DNA of 26,906 bases from Susulua sp964536195 (GTDB taxonomy: Bacteria; Omnitrophota; Gorgyraeia; Duberdicusellales; 4484-171). Below the pieces are notes generated by a model. The model saw nothing but the letters and a program-made list of their open reading frames with translations, had not been told where the DNA came from and did not search any database. Below, in pieces: positions 1 through 8,300 of the stretch. The DNA is taken from assembly GCA_964536195.1 (NCBI GenBank), contig CAZHVO010000008.1, forward strand, positions 1 to 26,906, in the 5' to 3' direction. Position 1 is the first letter of the stretch. The number at the start of each line of letters is the position of its first letter. The translations under genes and the position numbers were made by a program.

Positions 1-201
1 TATGTTTCTTACTCTTTCTAGCTCTACTTGACGACTCATTTCTACTCCTAATCTATATTTTTATACTAATATTTTCTTGGCTATTTCAAGCACAACGAAC
101 CGCTATTATACTGAAAACTCAAGATAAATCAACTTTTTTTTGAAAAAATTAACCAGCTCAAGAGGTTCGTTCAAGGCCCCAGGGAGGTAAAAATGGCTGG
201 A
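1..201. other. Left-edge non-coding stretch
   Basis: I see no credible gene here. The stretch lies downstream of the minus-strand NYN gene, is AT-rich and has several poly-T/poly-A tracts. It contains one perfect 8-bp inverted repeat, AACGAACC at 94-101 and GGTTCGTT at 164-171, separated by 62 bases. That is too far apart and too short to call a terminator with confidence. A plus-strand ribosome-binding-site-like AGGGAGG stands before an ATG at 193, but it opens only about 32 codons antisense to the NYN gene. Confidence 0.4.
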
Positions 202-750
202 TCAATCAAACCAAAAGCCATATTTGCGTCCGGTTTGGCCGCTAATCACCATATGTTTATCAGGCGCAAGTCGCAAGGCTTCATGGATTGACTTATCAAA
301 AGTATAGAGTTCAACGTGTTTTCCGTAACGCTCTTTAATCTCACTGATAACTTCAGCAAAGTCAGAGTCTCCGGAAACCAAAGCAACAGTATCATAATGA
401 TCTTTAACCGCATTTGAAAACATATCCAAAGCAATTTTAATATCTATGCCCTTTTGAACCCATCCACCTTGAACTTTAACTAACCTCCCTAATTTAATAT
501 CAAAATAGGGAATATTTAATTTGAGACGCTTTAGATATTCCTGCTGTTCTTGAAAAGTCTGAGGGTTCTCTTCCTGATTCAACCGTGAAGAATAGTAACA
601 GGCGCGGATTAACTTCCTCTTTCCGGTTATCCATTGAATTATATTTTTCCAATCAATATCGCTGCGCCTAATAGTTTTTCTCTTGCCTAAGAAATCTCTC
701 ATCTTAGACACTACATATTCAGCATCAATAAATATCATTACCCGATTCAT
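202..750 (-). CDS. NYN-domain (DUF88/LabA-like) putative ribonuclease
   Basis: This 182-residue protein looks like a single NYN (PIN-like) domain. Members of the fold are metal-dependent RNases with a cluster of acidic residues. Visible here are an N-terminal strand with Asp9 (FIDAEYV), a KGIDIKIALDM segment with Asp103 and Asp109, and the hallmark SGDSDF at about 126-131 with Asp128 and Asp130. These acids would form the metal site. There is no signal peptide or membrane segment, so it should be cytoplasmic. The start is supported by a strong GGAGGAG just upstream of the ATG. It follows the YccA-like gene by 35 bp on the same strand and may be co-transcribed with it. The substrate is unknown. 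The domain call is firm; RNase activity is family knowledge. Confidence 0.85.
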   Translation of the reverse strand: MNRVMIFIDAEYVVSKMRDFLGKRKTIRRSDIDWKNIIQWITGKRKLIRACYYSSRLNQEENPQTFQEQQEYLKRLKLNIPYFDIKLGRLVKVQGGWVQKGIDIKIALDMFSNAVKDHYDTVALVSGDSDFAEVISEIKERYGKHVELYTFDKSIHEALRLAPDKHMVISGQTGRKYGFWFD

Positions 751-785
751 TCTCCTCCTTTTTTTCTTTCTATTCTAATAAAGTT

Positions 786-1514
786 CTATCTTCTGCCCTG
801 TAACTTGGCTAGAAGCCGTAAAATTTCCAAATAAAGCCAGATAAGAGTCATTATAAGGCCAAATGCTCCATACCACTCCATATATTTAGGAGCTCTACAC
901 TCAGCACCCTTTTCAATAAAATCAAAATCAAGAACTAAATTTAAAGAGGCTATAGCGATTACAAAGAGACTAAAACCAATACCGATTGGTCCACCTTCAT
1001 GGATAAAAGGTATTCTGGCTCCAAAAGCCCCCATAACCATACTAACAATATAGAGCAAAGCAATGCCTCCAGTTGCTGCCACTATACCTAAGCGAAGATT
1101 ATCAGTAACTTTGATCATCTTCGACTTATAGGCAATAAGTAAACAAAATAATATACTAAAGGTTAATCCTACAGCCTGGATTACAATACCCGGGTATGAA
1201 CGCTCGAATAATGCGGAAATCACACCCAAGACCACTCCTTCAACAAGGGCATAGATAGGAGCGGTAACCGGAGACCAAGTTTTTTTAAAGATCGTTACAA
1301 AAGCAATAATCATTCCGCCTATTAAGGCTGGCCAGAGATATGGTAAGAAACTAATAGGCTTATCCCAAACCCAAGAAGCACTGAGTAGGGTAAGGAATAA
1401 TAAGATAAAGGTCTTATTAACTGTACCCTGAATACTCATCGGATTAGCCGAAGAAGTAACTCCTACCTTTGTAAATGTATCGGCTCTTAAAGCCGGATTG
1501 CCTGAACGCATCAT
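786..1514 (-). CDS. Bax inhibitor-1 / YccA family membrane protein
   Basis: The 242-residue protein has a polar N-terminus of about 28 residues followed by roughly seven hydrophobic helices, as in the Bax-inhibitor-1 (TMBIM) superfamily. The N-terminus with NPAL and the helix order resemble the bacterial YccA-like subgroup of about 240 residues. E. coli YccA modulates FtsH proteolysis; that role is family knowledge and not shown here. The acidic conserved C-terminal part is visible as LNLVLDFDFIEKG followed by an EWYGAFGLIMTLIWLYLEIL helix. Two adjacent ATG codons open the frame. The first is preceded by GAGGAG at good spacing. It sits 13 bp after the cyclophilin gene, so the two are probably one transcript. 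Confidence 0.85.
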   Translation of the reverse strand: MMRSGNPALRADTFTKVGVTSSANPMSIQGTVNKTFILLFLTLLSASWVWDKPISFLPYLWPALIGGMIIAFVTIFKKTWSPVTAPIYALVEGVVLGVISALFERSYPGIVIQAVGLTFSILFCLLIAYKSKMIKVTDNLRLGIVAATGGIALLYIVSMVMGAFGARIPFIHEGGPIGIGFSLFVIAIASLNLVLDFDFIEKGAECRAPKYMEWYGAFGLIMTLIWLYLEILRLLAKLQGRR

Positions 1515-1527
1515 CCTTTTCTCCTCT

Positions 1528-2079
1528 TTATTTTAAATAAGCTTTTATTATTTTCTGATCTACAATTGGCTTGTTCCCCGCGCCAGTAGCTGTATTTTCA
1601 ATCTCCTCAACCACCTCATAACCTGAAATAACTTCGCCGAAAATAGTATGGCGCATATTAAGCCAGGGGGTAGCGATTGTGGTGATAAAAAACTGACTGC
1701 CGTTAGTATTGGGCCCGGAATTTGCCATAGCCAGAATTCCTGGCTTATCAAACTTTACTGAACTAATGACCTCATCTTTAAAAGGTGTGCCCCAAAGCGA
1801 GCTGCCTCCGGTTCCGGTTCCGGTAGGGTCTCCTCCCTGAATCATGAAATCCTTTATCACCCGATGAAATATTATCCCCTCATAATAACCCTTTTGAACC
1901 AGCCCAACAAAGTTCTCACAAGTCTTTGGGGCAACGTCAGGCATTAACTTAATTTTTATTTCTCCTTGATTAGTCTCTAAAACTACTATTTTTTCATCCA
2001 TGTCTGCTCCCTCTCCATAACTGCTGCCAATAAAGAAACTGACCACTAGTAAAATAAAAAACTTTTCAGCTAATTTCAT
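1528..2079 (-). CDS. Exported cyclophilin-type peptidyl-prolyl isomerase
   Basis: This is a single-domain cyclophilin that isomerises Xaa-Pro bonds. The catalytic landmarks are present: FHRVIKDFMIQGGD (catalytic Arg, Phe and Gln of the family), NGSQFFITT, the WLNMRHTIFGEV segment carrying the conserved Trp, and the His-containing turn. The first 22 or so residues form a signal peptide (hydrophobic FFILLVVSFFIG, then SSYG), which puts the enzyme in the periplasm or on the membrane. I place the start at the ATG at 2079. A GTG nine bases upstream is in frame, but it lies inside the Shine-Dalgarno-like GAGAGGTGAT and so is an unlikely start. The mature part is about 160 residues, usual for the family. 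A sigma70-like promoter lies just upstream. Confidence 0.9.
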   Translation of the reverse strand: MKLAEKFFILLVVSFFIGSSYGEGADMDEKIVVLETNQGEIKIKLMPDVAPKTCENFVGLVQKGYYEGIIFHRVIKDFMIQGGDPTGTGTGGSSLWGTPFKDEVISSVKFDKPGILAMANSGPNTNGSQFFITTIATPWLNMRHTIFGEVISGYEVVEEIENTATGAGNKPIVDQKIIKAYLK

Positions 2080-2100
2080 TGCTATCACCTCTCTTTAAAG

Positions 2101-2128
2101 ATTATACCAAAAAAATCGAAAATTGTAA
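2101..2128 (-). promoter_or_regulatory. Putative sigma70 promoter of the cyclophilin gene
   Basis: On the minus strand a perfect TATAAT (2101-2106) is preceded by TTACAA (2123-2128) with a 16-bp spacer. The expected start site would be roughly 15 bases upstream of the cyclophilin start codon. The -10 is strong; the -35 is only moderate. It would drive the cyclophilin, YccA-like and NYN genes. Confidence 0.45.
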
Positions 2129-2142
2129 TAACCAACCTATTA

Positions 2143-2451
2143 TTAATCTTGATTTGATACAATCTTCTTTATTGCCTTATGAGTAAGGCCCTCTCTAAAC
2201 TCAATGCATTTTTCCTGATGGGCGATATAAGTCGGTAGGTCACCGTCGACCCGGGTTCTGCAATTTGTATATATGCCTTTATTAAAATTCTGAAGTTGAG
2301 CTTTATAAGTATGGCCGAAAATAACAATTCGTGCTCCCTTATTCATATGATTCTCGACTGCCTTATCAAATTCAATAAAATGCCCGTCGTGGGAAAAGTC
2401 ATCAGTTCTTGAACCATCCCCTAAATGTAAATCACTTATAAATACTCTCAT
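2143..2451 (-). pseudogene. Internally deleted metallophosphoesterase (LpxH/YbbF-like superfamily) remnant
   Basis: The 102-residue frame begins with the first motif of calcineurin-like phosphoesterases, FISDLHLGDG (Asp and His metal ligands), but by residue 50 it is already at the last motif, FGHTY. Full-length relatives are about 240-280 residues. They carry GD, GNH(D/E) and additional His motifs between these points, and all of those are absent. The terminal GH.H motif is also altered (GHTY where GHTH is expected), and the usual NCGTW segment reads NCRTR. Several metal ligands are therefore gone, and I call it a pseudogene created by an in-frame internal deletion. There is no clear ribosome-binding site. 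It could still be translated as a small protein, but it should not be a phosphoesterase. Confidence 0.75.
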
Positions 2452-2507
2452 TGTTTAAAAAAGGCAGGCGGAAGTTTTTTGAATTTAACTATATCCACTT
2501 TTCTCTT

Positions 2508-3458
2508 CTAATCCAGGCCAGTACTAATCAAGCTCTCGTAAAAGGATCTATAATCTTCCTTCTTGTCGCTATTACGTAGAGCCATGGCAGCCCGGGGGTG
2601 TTCATTCATCATCCCGGCTATTGCATAGGGAATAATATAGCCCCACTCTATTTTTTCTCTTAGCGGAATAAATTCCTTGGATATCAAATCTAATATCGGC
2701 CGTAGGTCAAACTTAGGATTTTTCAAAAACCCTATCAGCAACTCTAAGGGACAGTTTCCAGCGGCCCGACCGATTCCATAGACTGTACTGTCGAGGTAAT
2801 TGGCATCGTGAATAATTGCCTCAATGGTATTGCTAAAAGCAAGCTGTTGGTGATTATGACCATGAAATCCTATCTCTGCGCGCTTAACAATGCTCTTAAA
2901 TAGCTTTACTAGGCGTTCGACCGACTCCTGATAAAGTGCACCAAAACTATCAACAATGTAAAGTGCATTAATTTTGCTTTCCTTTTCGATTTGACGCAAA
3001 GCCTCCTCTAGCTCTGTACCCTGATCCCGGGAAATCGCCATAATATTAATAGTTGTCTCATATCCCTTATCAGCAAAGTGATTAACCATATGTATTGCTT
3101 TATCAATATCTTTAACGTAAGAGGCAACCCTGATCATATCAACCGGGCTTTCACCTGCCGGTTTTACATCCTCTAATTCTACCCGGCCAACATCAACCAT
3201 AACCGAAATCTTTGTCTTAGACTTTACCCCTTTTATTACTTTACGAATATCCTCATCATCACAAAATTTCCAAGCTCCATATTCAGAATCAGAAAACAAT
3301 TTTCTAGAGTTCTTATAACCTATCTCCATATAATCTACACCAGCAGCTGAAAGAGCCTTATAGACTTCCCGAACAAATCGATGATCAAAATCGTGCTTAT
3401 TAATAAGGCCTCCATCGCGGATTGTACAGTCAAATACTTTGATTTTATCTCTAAACAT
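2508..3458 (-). CDS. DRE-TIM aldolase-type protein (HMG-CoA lyase / HOA aldolase-like)
   Basis: This 316-residue TIM-barrel protein belongs to the DRE-TIM metallolyase superfamily. The N-terminal signature is DCTIRDGG (10-17), and the metal-binding GFHGHNH lies at 197-203. These positions match the Arg/Asp and His/His metal-site residues of 4-hydroxy-2-oxovalerate aldolases and HMG-CoA lyases. The YGIGRAAGNCPLE segment after beta-strand 7 is also typical. True 4-hydroxy-2-oxovalerate aldolases (DmpG) are paired with an acylating acetaldehyde dehydrogenase; none is nearby. The specific reaction is therefore unknown: it may be a C-C lyase or a condensing enzyme. A GAGGAGGAAG ribosome-binding site precedes the ATG. 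The gene stands alone, followed by the broken phosphoesterase and preceded by a pair of palindromes. Confidence 0.8.
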   Translation of the reverse strand: MFRDKIKVFDCTIRDGGLINKHDFDHRFVREVYKALSAAGVDYMEIGYKNSRKLFSDSEYGAWKFCDDEDIRKVIKGVKSKTKISVMVDVGRVELEDVKPAGESPVDMIRVASYVKDIDKAIHMVNHFADKGYETTINIMAISRDQGTELEEALRQIEKESKINALYIVDSFGALYQESVERLVKLFKSIVKRAEIGFHGHNHQQLAFSNTIEAIIHDANYLDSTVYGIGRAAGNCPLELLIGFLKNPKFDLRPILDLISKEFIPLREKIEWGYIIPYAIAGMMNEHPRAAMALRNSDKKEDYRSFYESLISTGLD

Positions 3459-3475
3459 TCTTCCTCCTCTAGTCA

Positions 3476-3541
3476 GTTTAGGCGGGATTCGCCTAAACCA
3501 CAGCTTCTTGTATTCTCATCGGTTTAGGCGAATCCTAAACC
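3476..3541. repeat. Inverted pair of REP-like palindromes
   Basis: Two hairpin-forming sequences sit in the gap before the aldolase gene. The first (3476-3498) is a 9-bp perfect stem, GTTTAGGCG/CGCCTAAAC, around the loop GGATT. The second (3521-3541) is an 8-bp perfect stem, GGTTTAGG/CCTAAACC, around CGAAT. The reverse complement of the second matches the first apart from four missing bases, so they are two copies of one palindrome in opposite orientation, 22 bases apart. Neither is followed by a T-run, which argues against a simple terminator. The arrangement resembles bacterial interspersed mosaic (REP-pair) elements. Confidence 0.7.
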
Positions 3542-3562
3542 AGCTCCACTTGTAGTTAAAAG

Positions 3563-3802
3563 TTAAATTTCGGCTTGATTTATTAGTTTGCGGTAATACT
3601 CAATGCACTCTCTACAAGCTGAATCTTTCTGTTTCCACTTAGGATGATCCTTTCTTATAAGATCAAGCAAATACTCTTCAGTCTTAGCATGTTCTAAGGA
3701 ATGAGCCTCGTGAATCATTCTCCCGCAGATCTGACACTTGTATTTCTTGCCTTTAGTGAAAGCTTTTTTTATATTATTAAGAAATTTTTTCATGATGGTC
3801 AC
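3563..3802 (-). CDS. Small four-cysteine (zinc-ribbon-like) protein of unknown function
   Basis: The 79-residue basic protein has a CQICG motif at about 23-27 and an ACREC motif at about 61-65. The two CxxC pairs are some 35 residues apart and could bind one zinc ion. Between them is a helical, charged region containing HEAHSLEHAKTEEYL. It has no signal peptide and no membrane segment. The first start is a GTG whose bases overlap the stop codon of the preceding gene (GTGA, 4-bp overlap). An in-frame ATG nine bases later gives MKKFLNN and is an equally good choice. Neither start has its own ribosome-binding site, which suggests translational coupling. I do not recognise the family. Confidence 0.6.
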   Translation of the reverse strand: MTIMKKFLNNIKKAFTKGKKYKCQICGRMIHEAHSLEHAKTEEYLLDLIRKDHPKWKQKDSACRECIEYYRKLINQAEI

Positions 3803-4146
3803 ATTGCTATAAAGGCTATCTTAAGAGTGATACGAACCTCATCTTGCCAGGGCCAAAACATAACAGCTACAACAGTATTACCCATTATCCCCTTGAATAA
3901 AGTCTGGTTAGCCCGAATTCCTCCGTATTCTTTAGTTAACTCAGCATCCTCTTCACTCGGTGCTATCCCGGCTGGCTTTATTGCCGGACCTAGGATTTCA
4001 GTAAATAGCTTGATCCACCGGTCGTTATCCTTGGTATAAAAGACGACTTCACAGTAATTATCAGCAAAAGATCTCTCTTCATAAGCACCTAAAGTCTTAA
4101 ATTTCTCGATGATTTCTCTTAGTTCCATAGATACTACATCCTTCAT
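3799..4146 (-). CDS. Conserved-looking small protein, function unknown
   Basis: The 115-residue soluble protein has mixed alpha/beta character. An N-terminal helix (LREIIEKFKTLGAYEERSF) is followed by a YCEVVFYTKDNDRW strand. A PAIKPAG segment and a C-terminal hydrophobic strand pair ending ITLKIAFIAM complete it. I do not recognise a catalytic motif. Either the ATG at 4146 or the ATG at 4128 (MELREII) could be the start; the second has an AGGATG-like sequence about nine bases upstream. It overlaps the downstream four-cysteine gene by 4 bp, so the two products are probably made together. Confidence 0.6.
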   Translation of the reverse strand: MKDVVSMELREIIEKFKTLGAYEERSFADNYCEVVFYTKDNDRWIKLFTEILGPAIKPAGIAPSEEDAELTKEYGGIRANQTLFKGIMGNTVVAVMFWPWQDEVRITLKIAFIAM

Positions 4147-4197
4147 TTACCCTATACTTATAGCTATTATCCTTAAAATTTGGCCTTAGTCAACCCC

Positions 4198-5337
4198 TCA
4201 ATCAAAATCGCTATATATCTGGCCAAAATCTATACCCCAGATAATCTTTGACTGGTATTCTTCTTTAACGCTGTTTACTGCCTTTTCCAAGGCTTGGCTC
4301 TGTACACCATTCTTTAAGGATAAATAAGCCTCGATAAAGGCTGCTAATTGATCGATGGCTTTAATAAGTTCCCCATCCCTTTCTACGGCACCATCCCGGG
4401 CCATGATATTGGTAAACTCACTTTCAGTAAACATATGCATAGCTTGATGCCAGGTTTTAGGAATTAGCTTGTATATCTTTGCTTCCATCTCAGAACGCTC
4501 ATATTCTTTAATTAAGTCTCCTAATCCTTGAACTGCTCTTTTTACCGGATTAATTACATCGCGAGTAAGAACCTCTGGCAAATCATGGAATAAGCCGGTA
4601 AAGTAATTATTTATAGCTCTTTTGTTATCAGCTTTTATCTCTAAGGAAAATAGATAAGCCAGCATCGCTACAATTAGCATATGCCCTAAGACTGATGTTT
4701 TGGGAACTCGGTGGAGATGACTCCAGCGTATTTGGAATCTCAATTGGCCGCAGATATTTACAAAATCTTTTAGTTCTGAAGAGCCCAGTAGTTTCTGCAT
4801 GCTCCCCAAGTCATGATACTTCTCCTGTTTGGTACGTATATCTTCCTTTATCTCCTCAATGGCGTAGCCATTGGGATTAGCCCGCTCAATAATATCAAAC
4901 TCCCACTTAGTAGCGTAGAAGTGAGCAGCACTTATAACCCTACGATTAACATTACGTTCAGGATCATGCAGATAATTCTCAAATCTTGCGCAAAAATCCT
5001 TGCCCAAAGAGCTTATAACCGGGCTTATTTCTTTATAGGCCCACTGATTTAGCTTTTTATATTGCTTTTTATTATCTTTTATCCGATGGAATAGTGGTGG
5101 CTTTAAATCAGTGATTACAATGCGCTGAAGAAACTCAAAAATCCCAGCTTCAATTACCTCAATCCAATCAAAGCCTTCTGTTTGATTATCCTCTTCACAC
5201 TTGCCCAAACAATAGGCAATAATCATCTTGTGGGCTTGCTTATCTAATTCGGTTAGTTCAACAGTGCGGATCTGATCGTTCCAGCGCTGCATGGGCGCGG
5301 CTTCATAAATCTTCAAAAGAAGTGGCTTTTTTATCAT
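4198..5337 (-). CDS. HD-domain (YfbR-like) metal-dependent phosphohydrolase
   Basis: The C-terminal half of this 379-residue protein carries an HD phosphohydrolase domain. The ligands visible are His219 (VLGHM), His251-Asp252 within LFHDLPEV, Glu255, and a final Asp329 in AIDQLAAF. The FHDLPEVLTRDVINPVK stretch and the preceding RW..H..R pattern resemble the YfbR/HD_3 type of 5'-deoxynucleotidase. The N-terminal 190 residues are an additional helical region of unclear role, making it about twice the length of YfbR (about 200 residues). It is cytoplasmic. No Shine-Dalgarno precedes the ATG; instead a TATAAT lies six bases upstream, overlapping the RND stop region. Nucleotide-phosphate hydrolysis is a family-based guess. 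Confidence 0.75.
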   Translation of the reverse strand: MIKKPLLLKIYEAAPMQRWNDQIRTVELTELDKQAHKMIIAYCLGKCEEDNQTEGFDWIEVIEAGIFEFLQRIVITDLKPPLFHRIKDNKKQYKKLNQWAYKEISPVISSLGKDFCARFENYLHDPERNVNRRVISAAHFYATKWEFDIIERANPNGYAIEEIKEDIRTKQEKYHDLGSMQKLLGSSELKDFVNICGQLRFQIRWSHLHRVPKTSVLGHMLIVAMLAYLFSLEIKADNKRAINNYFTGLFHDLPEVLTRDVINPVKRAVQGLGDLIKEYERSEMEAKIYKLIPKTWHQAMHMFTESEFTNIMARDGAVERDGELIKAIDQLAAFIEAYLSLKNGVQSQALEKAVNSVKEEYQSKIIWGIDFGQIYSDFD

Positions 5338-5343
5338 TGCCGT

Positions 5344-5352
5344 ATTATATCA
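5344..5352 (-). promoter_or_regulatory. Possible extended -10 for a leaderless HD-gene transcript
   Basis: The minus-strand sequence TGATATAAT (extended -10, TGnTATAAT) ends six bases before the HD-gene ATG. It uses the stop codon (TGA) of the RND gene as its TG element. Transcription from it would begin at or near the A of the start codon, consistent with the missing ribosome-binding site. No good -35 is visible, so the call is weak. Confidence 0.3.
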
Positions 5353-8300
5353 CTTTTTCTCTTCTTGTTGGTTAGATTTCTTTACAGTTACATGGCCGGC
5401 AACTTTAAGAGTTGCATCATCAATAATAGCGTAAATACAAGGAATAACTATTAGAGTCAAGGCAGTAGCACAAACTATACCCCAAACAATGGTTAAAGCC
5501 ATTGGGCGCAGAAAAGGATCTCCGCCCCAAATCCCATAGGCAGTAGGTACCAACCCTAAGGCCGTAGTTATGGTCGTTAATAACACTGGCCTTAATCTTA
5601 ATCGGCCAGCTTCCACTATAGATTCTCGGCGGCCAACCCCTTGCCGACGTAAATTATTAATAAAGTCGACCAAAACAATAGAATCATTAACCACAATACC
5701 CATAAGGCCGATAGCTCCCATCATCATGAAAAAACTTAAAGACAACCCGTGAAAGAAAAATGACCATATAACCCCAATAAAACCAAAAGGAATAGCCATC
5801 ATAACTACAGCTGGCTGAATTAAAGAATTAAAATTAGCAGCTAAAATTACAAAAATCAAAAATAAAGCTAAACCAATGGCAGTCATAAAATTCTTAGCTG
5901 TTCTTGCATTTTCTTTCTGCTCTCCGCCATATTGAATTTTATAGCCCGGGTAATCTTTGAATATATCCTTAAACTCTTGCCGGATAATTTGATTGGCTAA
6001 CAAAGAAGTAATATTTTTATTATCAACGTCAGCCCTAACAGTCACTACCCTTTTCCCATCTAAATGCTCAATGCGAGATAAAGCAACTCTATCTTCTATA
6101 CGGACCACTTTGTTTAAAGGTATCAAGTTACCGAATTTATTGGGGATGAAAATCTTATTAAAAGTATCTTTATCGTCGCGATAATCTTGGGGAAAACGAA
6201 CTAAAACATTTATCTCTTCCTCGGCCTTGATCGGTTTAATCGAAGTAGCCACCCCTCCTTTAAAGGCATTACGGATCGATGAAGCGATTTGGCTTACTGA
6301 AAGATAAGTCTTTGCCGCCATGTCTTCATCTACCACAACTCTAATCTCACCCCTGCCAAGCTCGTAATCCGAATTGATGTCAGATACGCCTTCTAAACCC
6401 TCTAGAAAATTTGAGACTCTATTTGCTGCTTCCTCTAAAACAGAAAATTCCTCACCTCTTAACTGTATTGATATTGGCTTGCCGACTGACGGGCCGGCGC
6501 TTTCTTTTTCAAAATATATCTGATCAAAACCCTTAATATCTTTAGTTTTTTCCCTTAAATATTCAACGATTTCAGAAACTTTTCTTTTCCGCTGAGTATA
6601 GGGTGTAAGATATACAGTTATCTGAGCAACATGGCTTCCGGATTTTCCCGAAGAGTCATGTCGACGAGTATCACCCGATGAACCTACTCTGGTAGTATAA
6701 GCATCCAATTCTTCCCGGGGAATTTCTTCTATTTTTTTCTCAAGTTGGGCAACTAATTCATTGGTAACATAGAGGTTTGTTCCAACCGGCACCTCAGCTT
6801 TAATGTGAAATTCTTCTATTCCTTCTTCGGATTTAAACAATACAAACGGCATACTTCTGGCAAGAAAAAAAGTCCCCAATAAAGTTATAACCAGGCCCAA
6901 TAAAACCCAATACCGCTTATTCAACGATTTATTTACTAATTTTGTATAAAAGTTAACCATTCTTTTAAACCAATGGGCTTCTTTTTTAGATTTATGTCTA
7001 TTATCCCTGCGGACAAAATCAGCAAAGTGTGACGGTAAAATTACTACCGCCTCAAACAAAGAACACCCCAGGGCAATAATCACAACCAAAGGTATCCCCC
7101 AAATAAATTTTCCTAACATACCTTTCATAAATAAAAGCGGGCTAAATGCTGCCACGGTGGTAATAATAGTGGTAGTAACCGGCTTAACAACCTCCTGAGT
7201 TCCAACAATTGCCGCCTCTTTAGGTGATAAACCACTTTCTAGGTAACGCGAACAATTTTCGGCAATAATGATTCCATCATCGACCAGCATGCCCAATACT
7301 ATTATTAGGCCAAACATAGTAATAAGGTTAATACTTAAATCAAAAAAAGCCATCAAAGCTATTGTACCAGAAAAAGCTATCGGTAAACCTAAGGCCGTAA
7401 TAAGGGCGACTCTATAATTTAAAAATAATAACAAAACACAGCAAACCAAAAATATTCCAATGATACCATTATTCCTTAAAACCCCTAAACGGCGTTTAAT
7501 ATAATAAGATAAATCGTCGATATATGAAATTTTTAGCTTTAAGCTTGATTGTTTTAGAAAACTATCGGTTTCTTCTTTTACTAAATTAACTATCTTTACA
7601 GCATCGCCGGTTGAACGCTTAACTACCGTAAGATTAATCGAGCGGGTACCAAAGCTCTTGTTAATGGTATCTTCGTCTTCAAAGGAAAAATTCACCTCAG
7701 CTACGTCTTTTATTCGCAACCAATTACCTACTTCATTGGCCCGAATAATTACATTCTCAATCTCCTCTTTGGTGTGAAATTCTCCGGTTGTCCTAATGCT
7801 AAACTCTTTTCCTCCATAAAGCTTTCCGGCAGGAATGTTAATATTTTTTTTACCTAATGCCTCTATTACTTCCTCTAGGCTTAAATGAATTTCTTGTAAT
7901 TTTTCAGGATCTACTTCAACCCAAACTTCTTTATCTCGATAACCTAATTTTGATACTGAAGAAACTCCGGGAATATCTTCGAGAATATCTTCTAAAGCAT
8001 CAGCAGTATCTTGGAGTTCTATTTCTGATAATTCCCCGCTTAAAGCAACTTGTATTACTGGTATTTCGCCTGAACGGGCTTCGGTTATAACCGGGTCATC
8101 TTCTATTTCCCTGGGCAAATTTCTAACCCTGTCGACAGCATCACGAATATCATCAATAACCTTATCCTTATCCTTAATATCCTGACTGATTTCTATTTGG
8201 ATTTGAGATGTATTTACTACCGAAGAAGAAGTCATCTCTTCTATACCGTCGACTCCTTTGAGCTCCTTTTCTATAGGAATGGTAACTAATTTCTCCACCT

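Noticed and set aside
193..291. Plus-strand short ORF after AGGGAGG at 193 (about 32 codons)
   Set aside because: It is largely antisense to the well-supported NYN gene, very short, and shows no recognisable protein pattern; the ribosome-binding site is probably chance.
2080..2088. GTG start of the cyclophilin at 2088
   Set aside because: The GTG lies within the Shine-Dalgarno-like AGGTGAT that serves the ATG at 2079.
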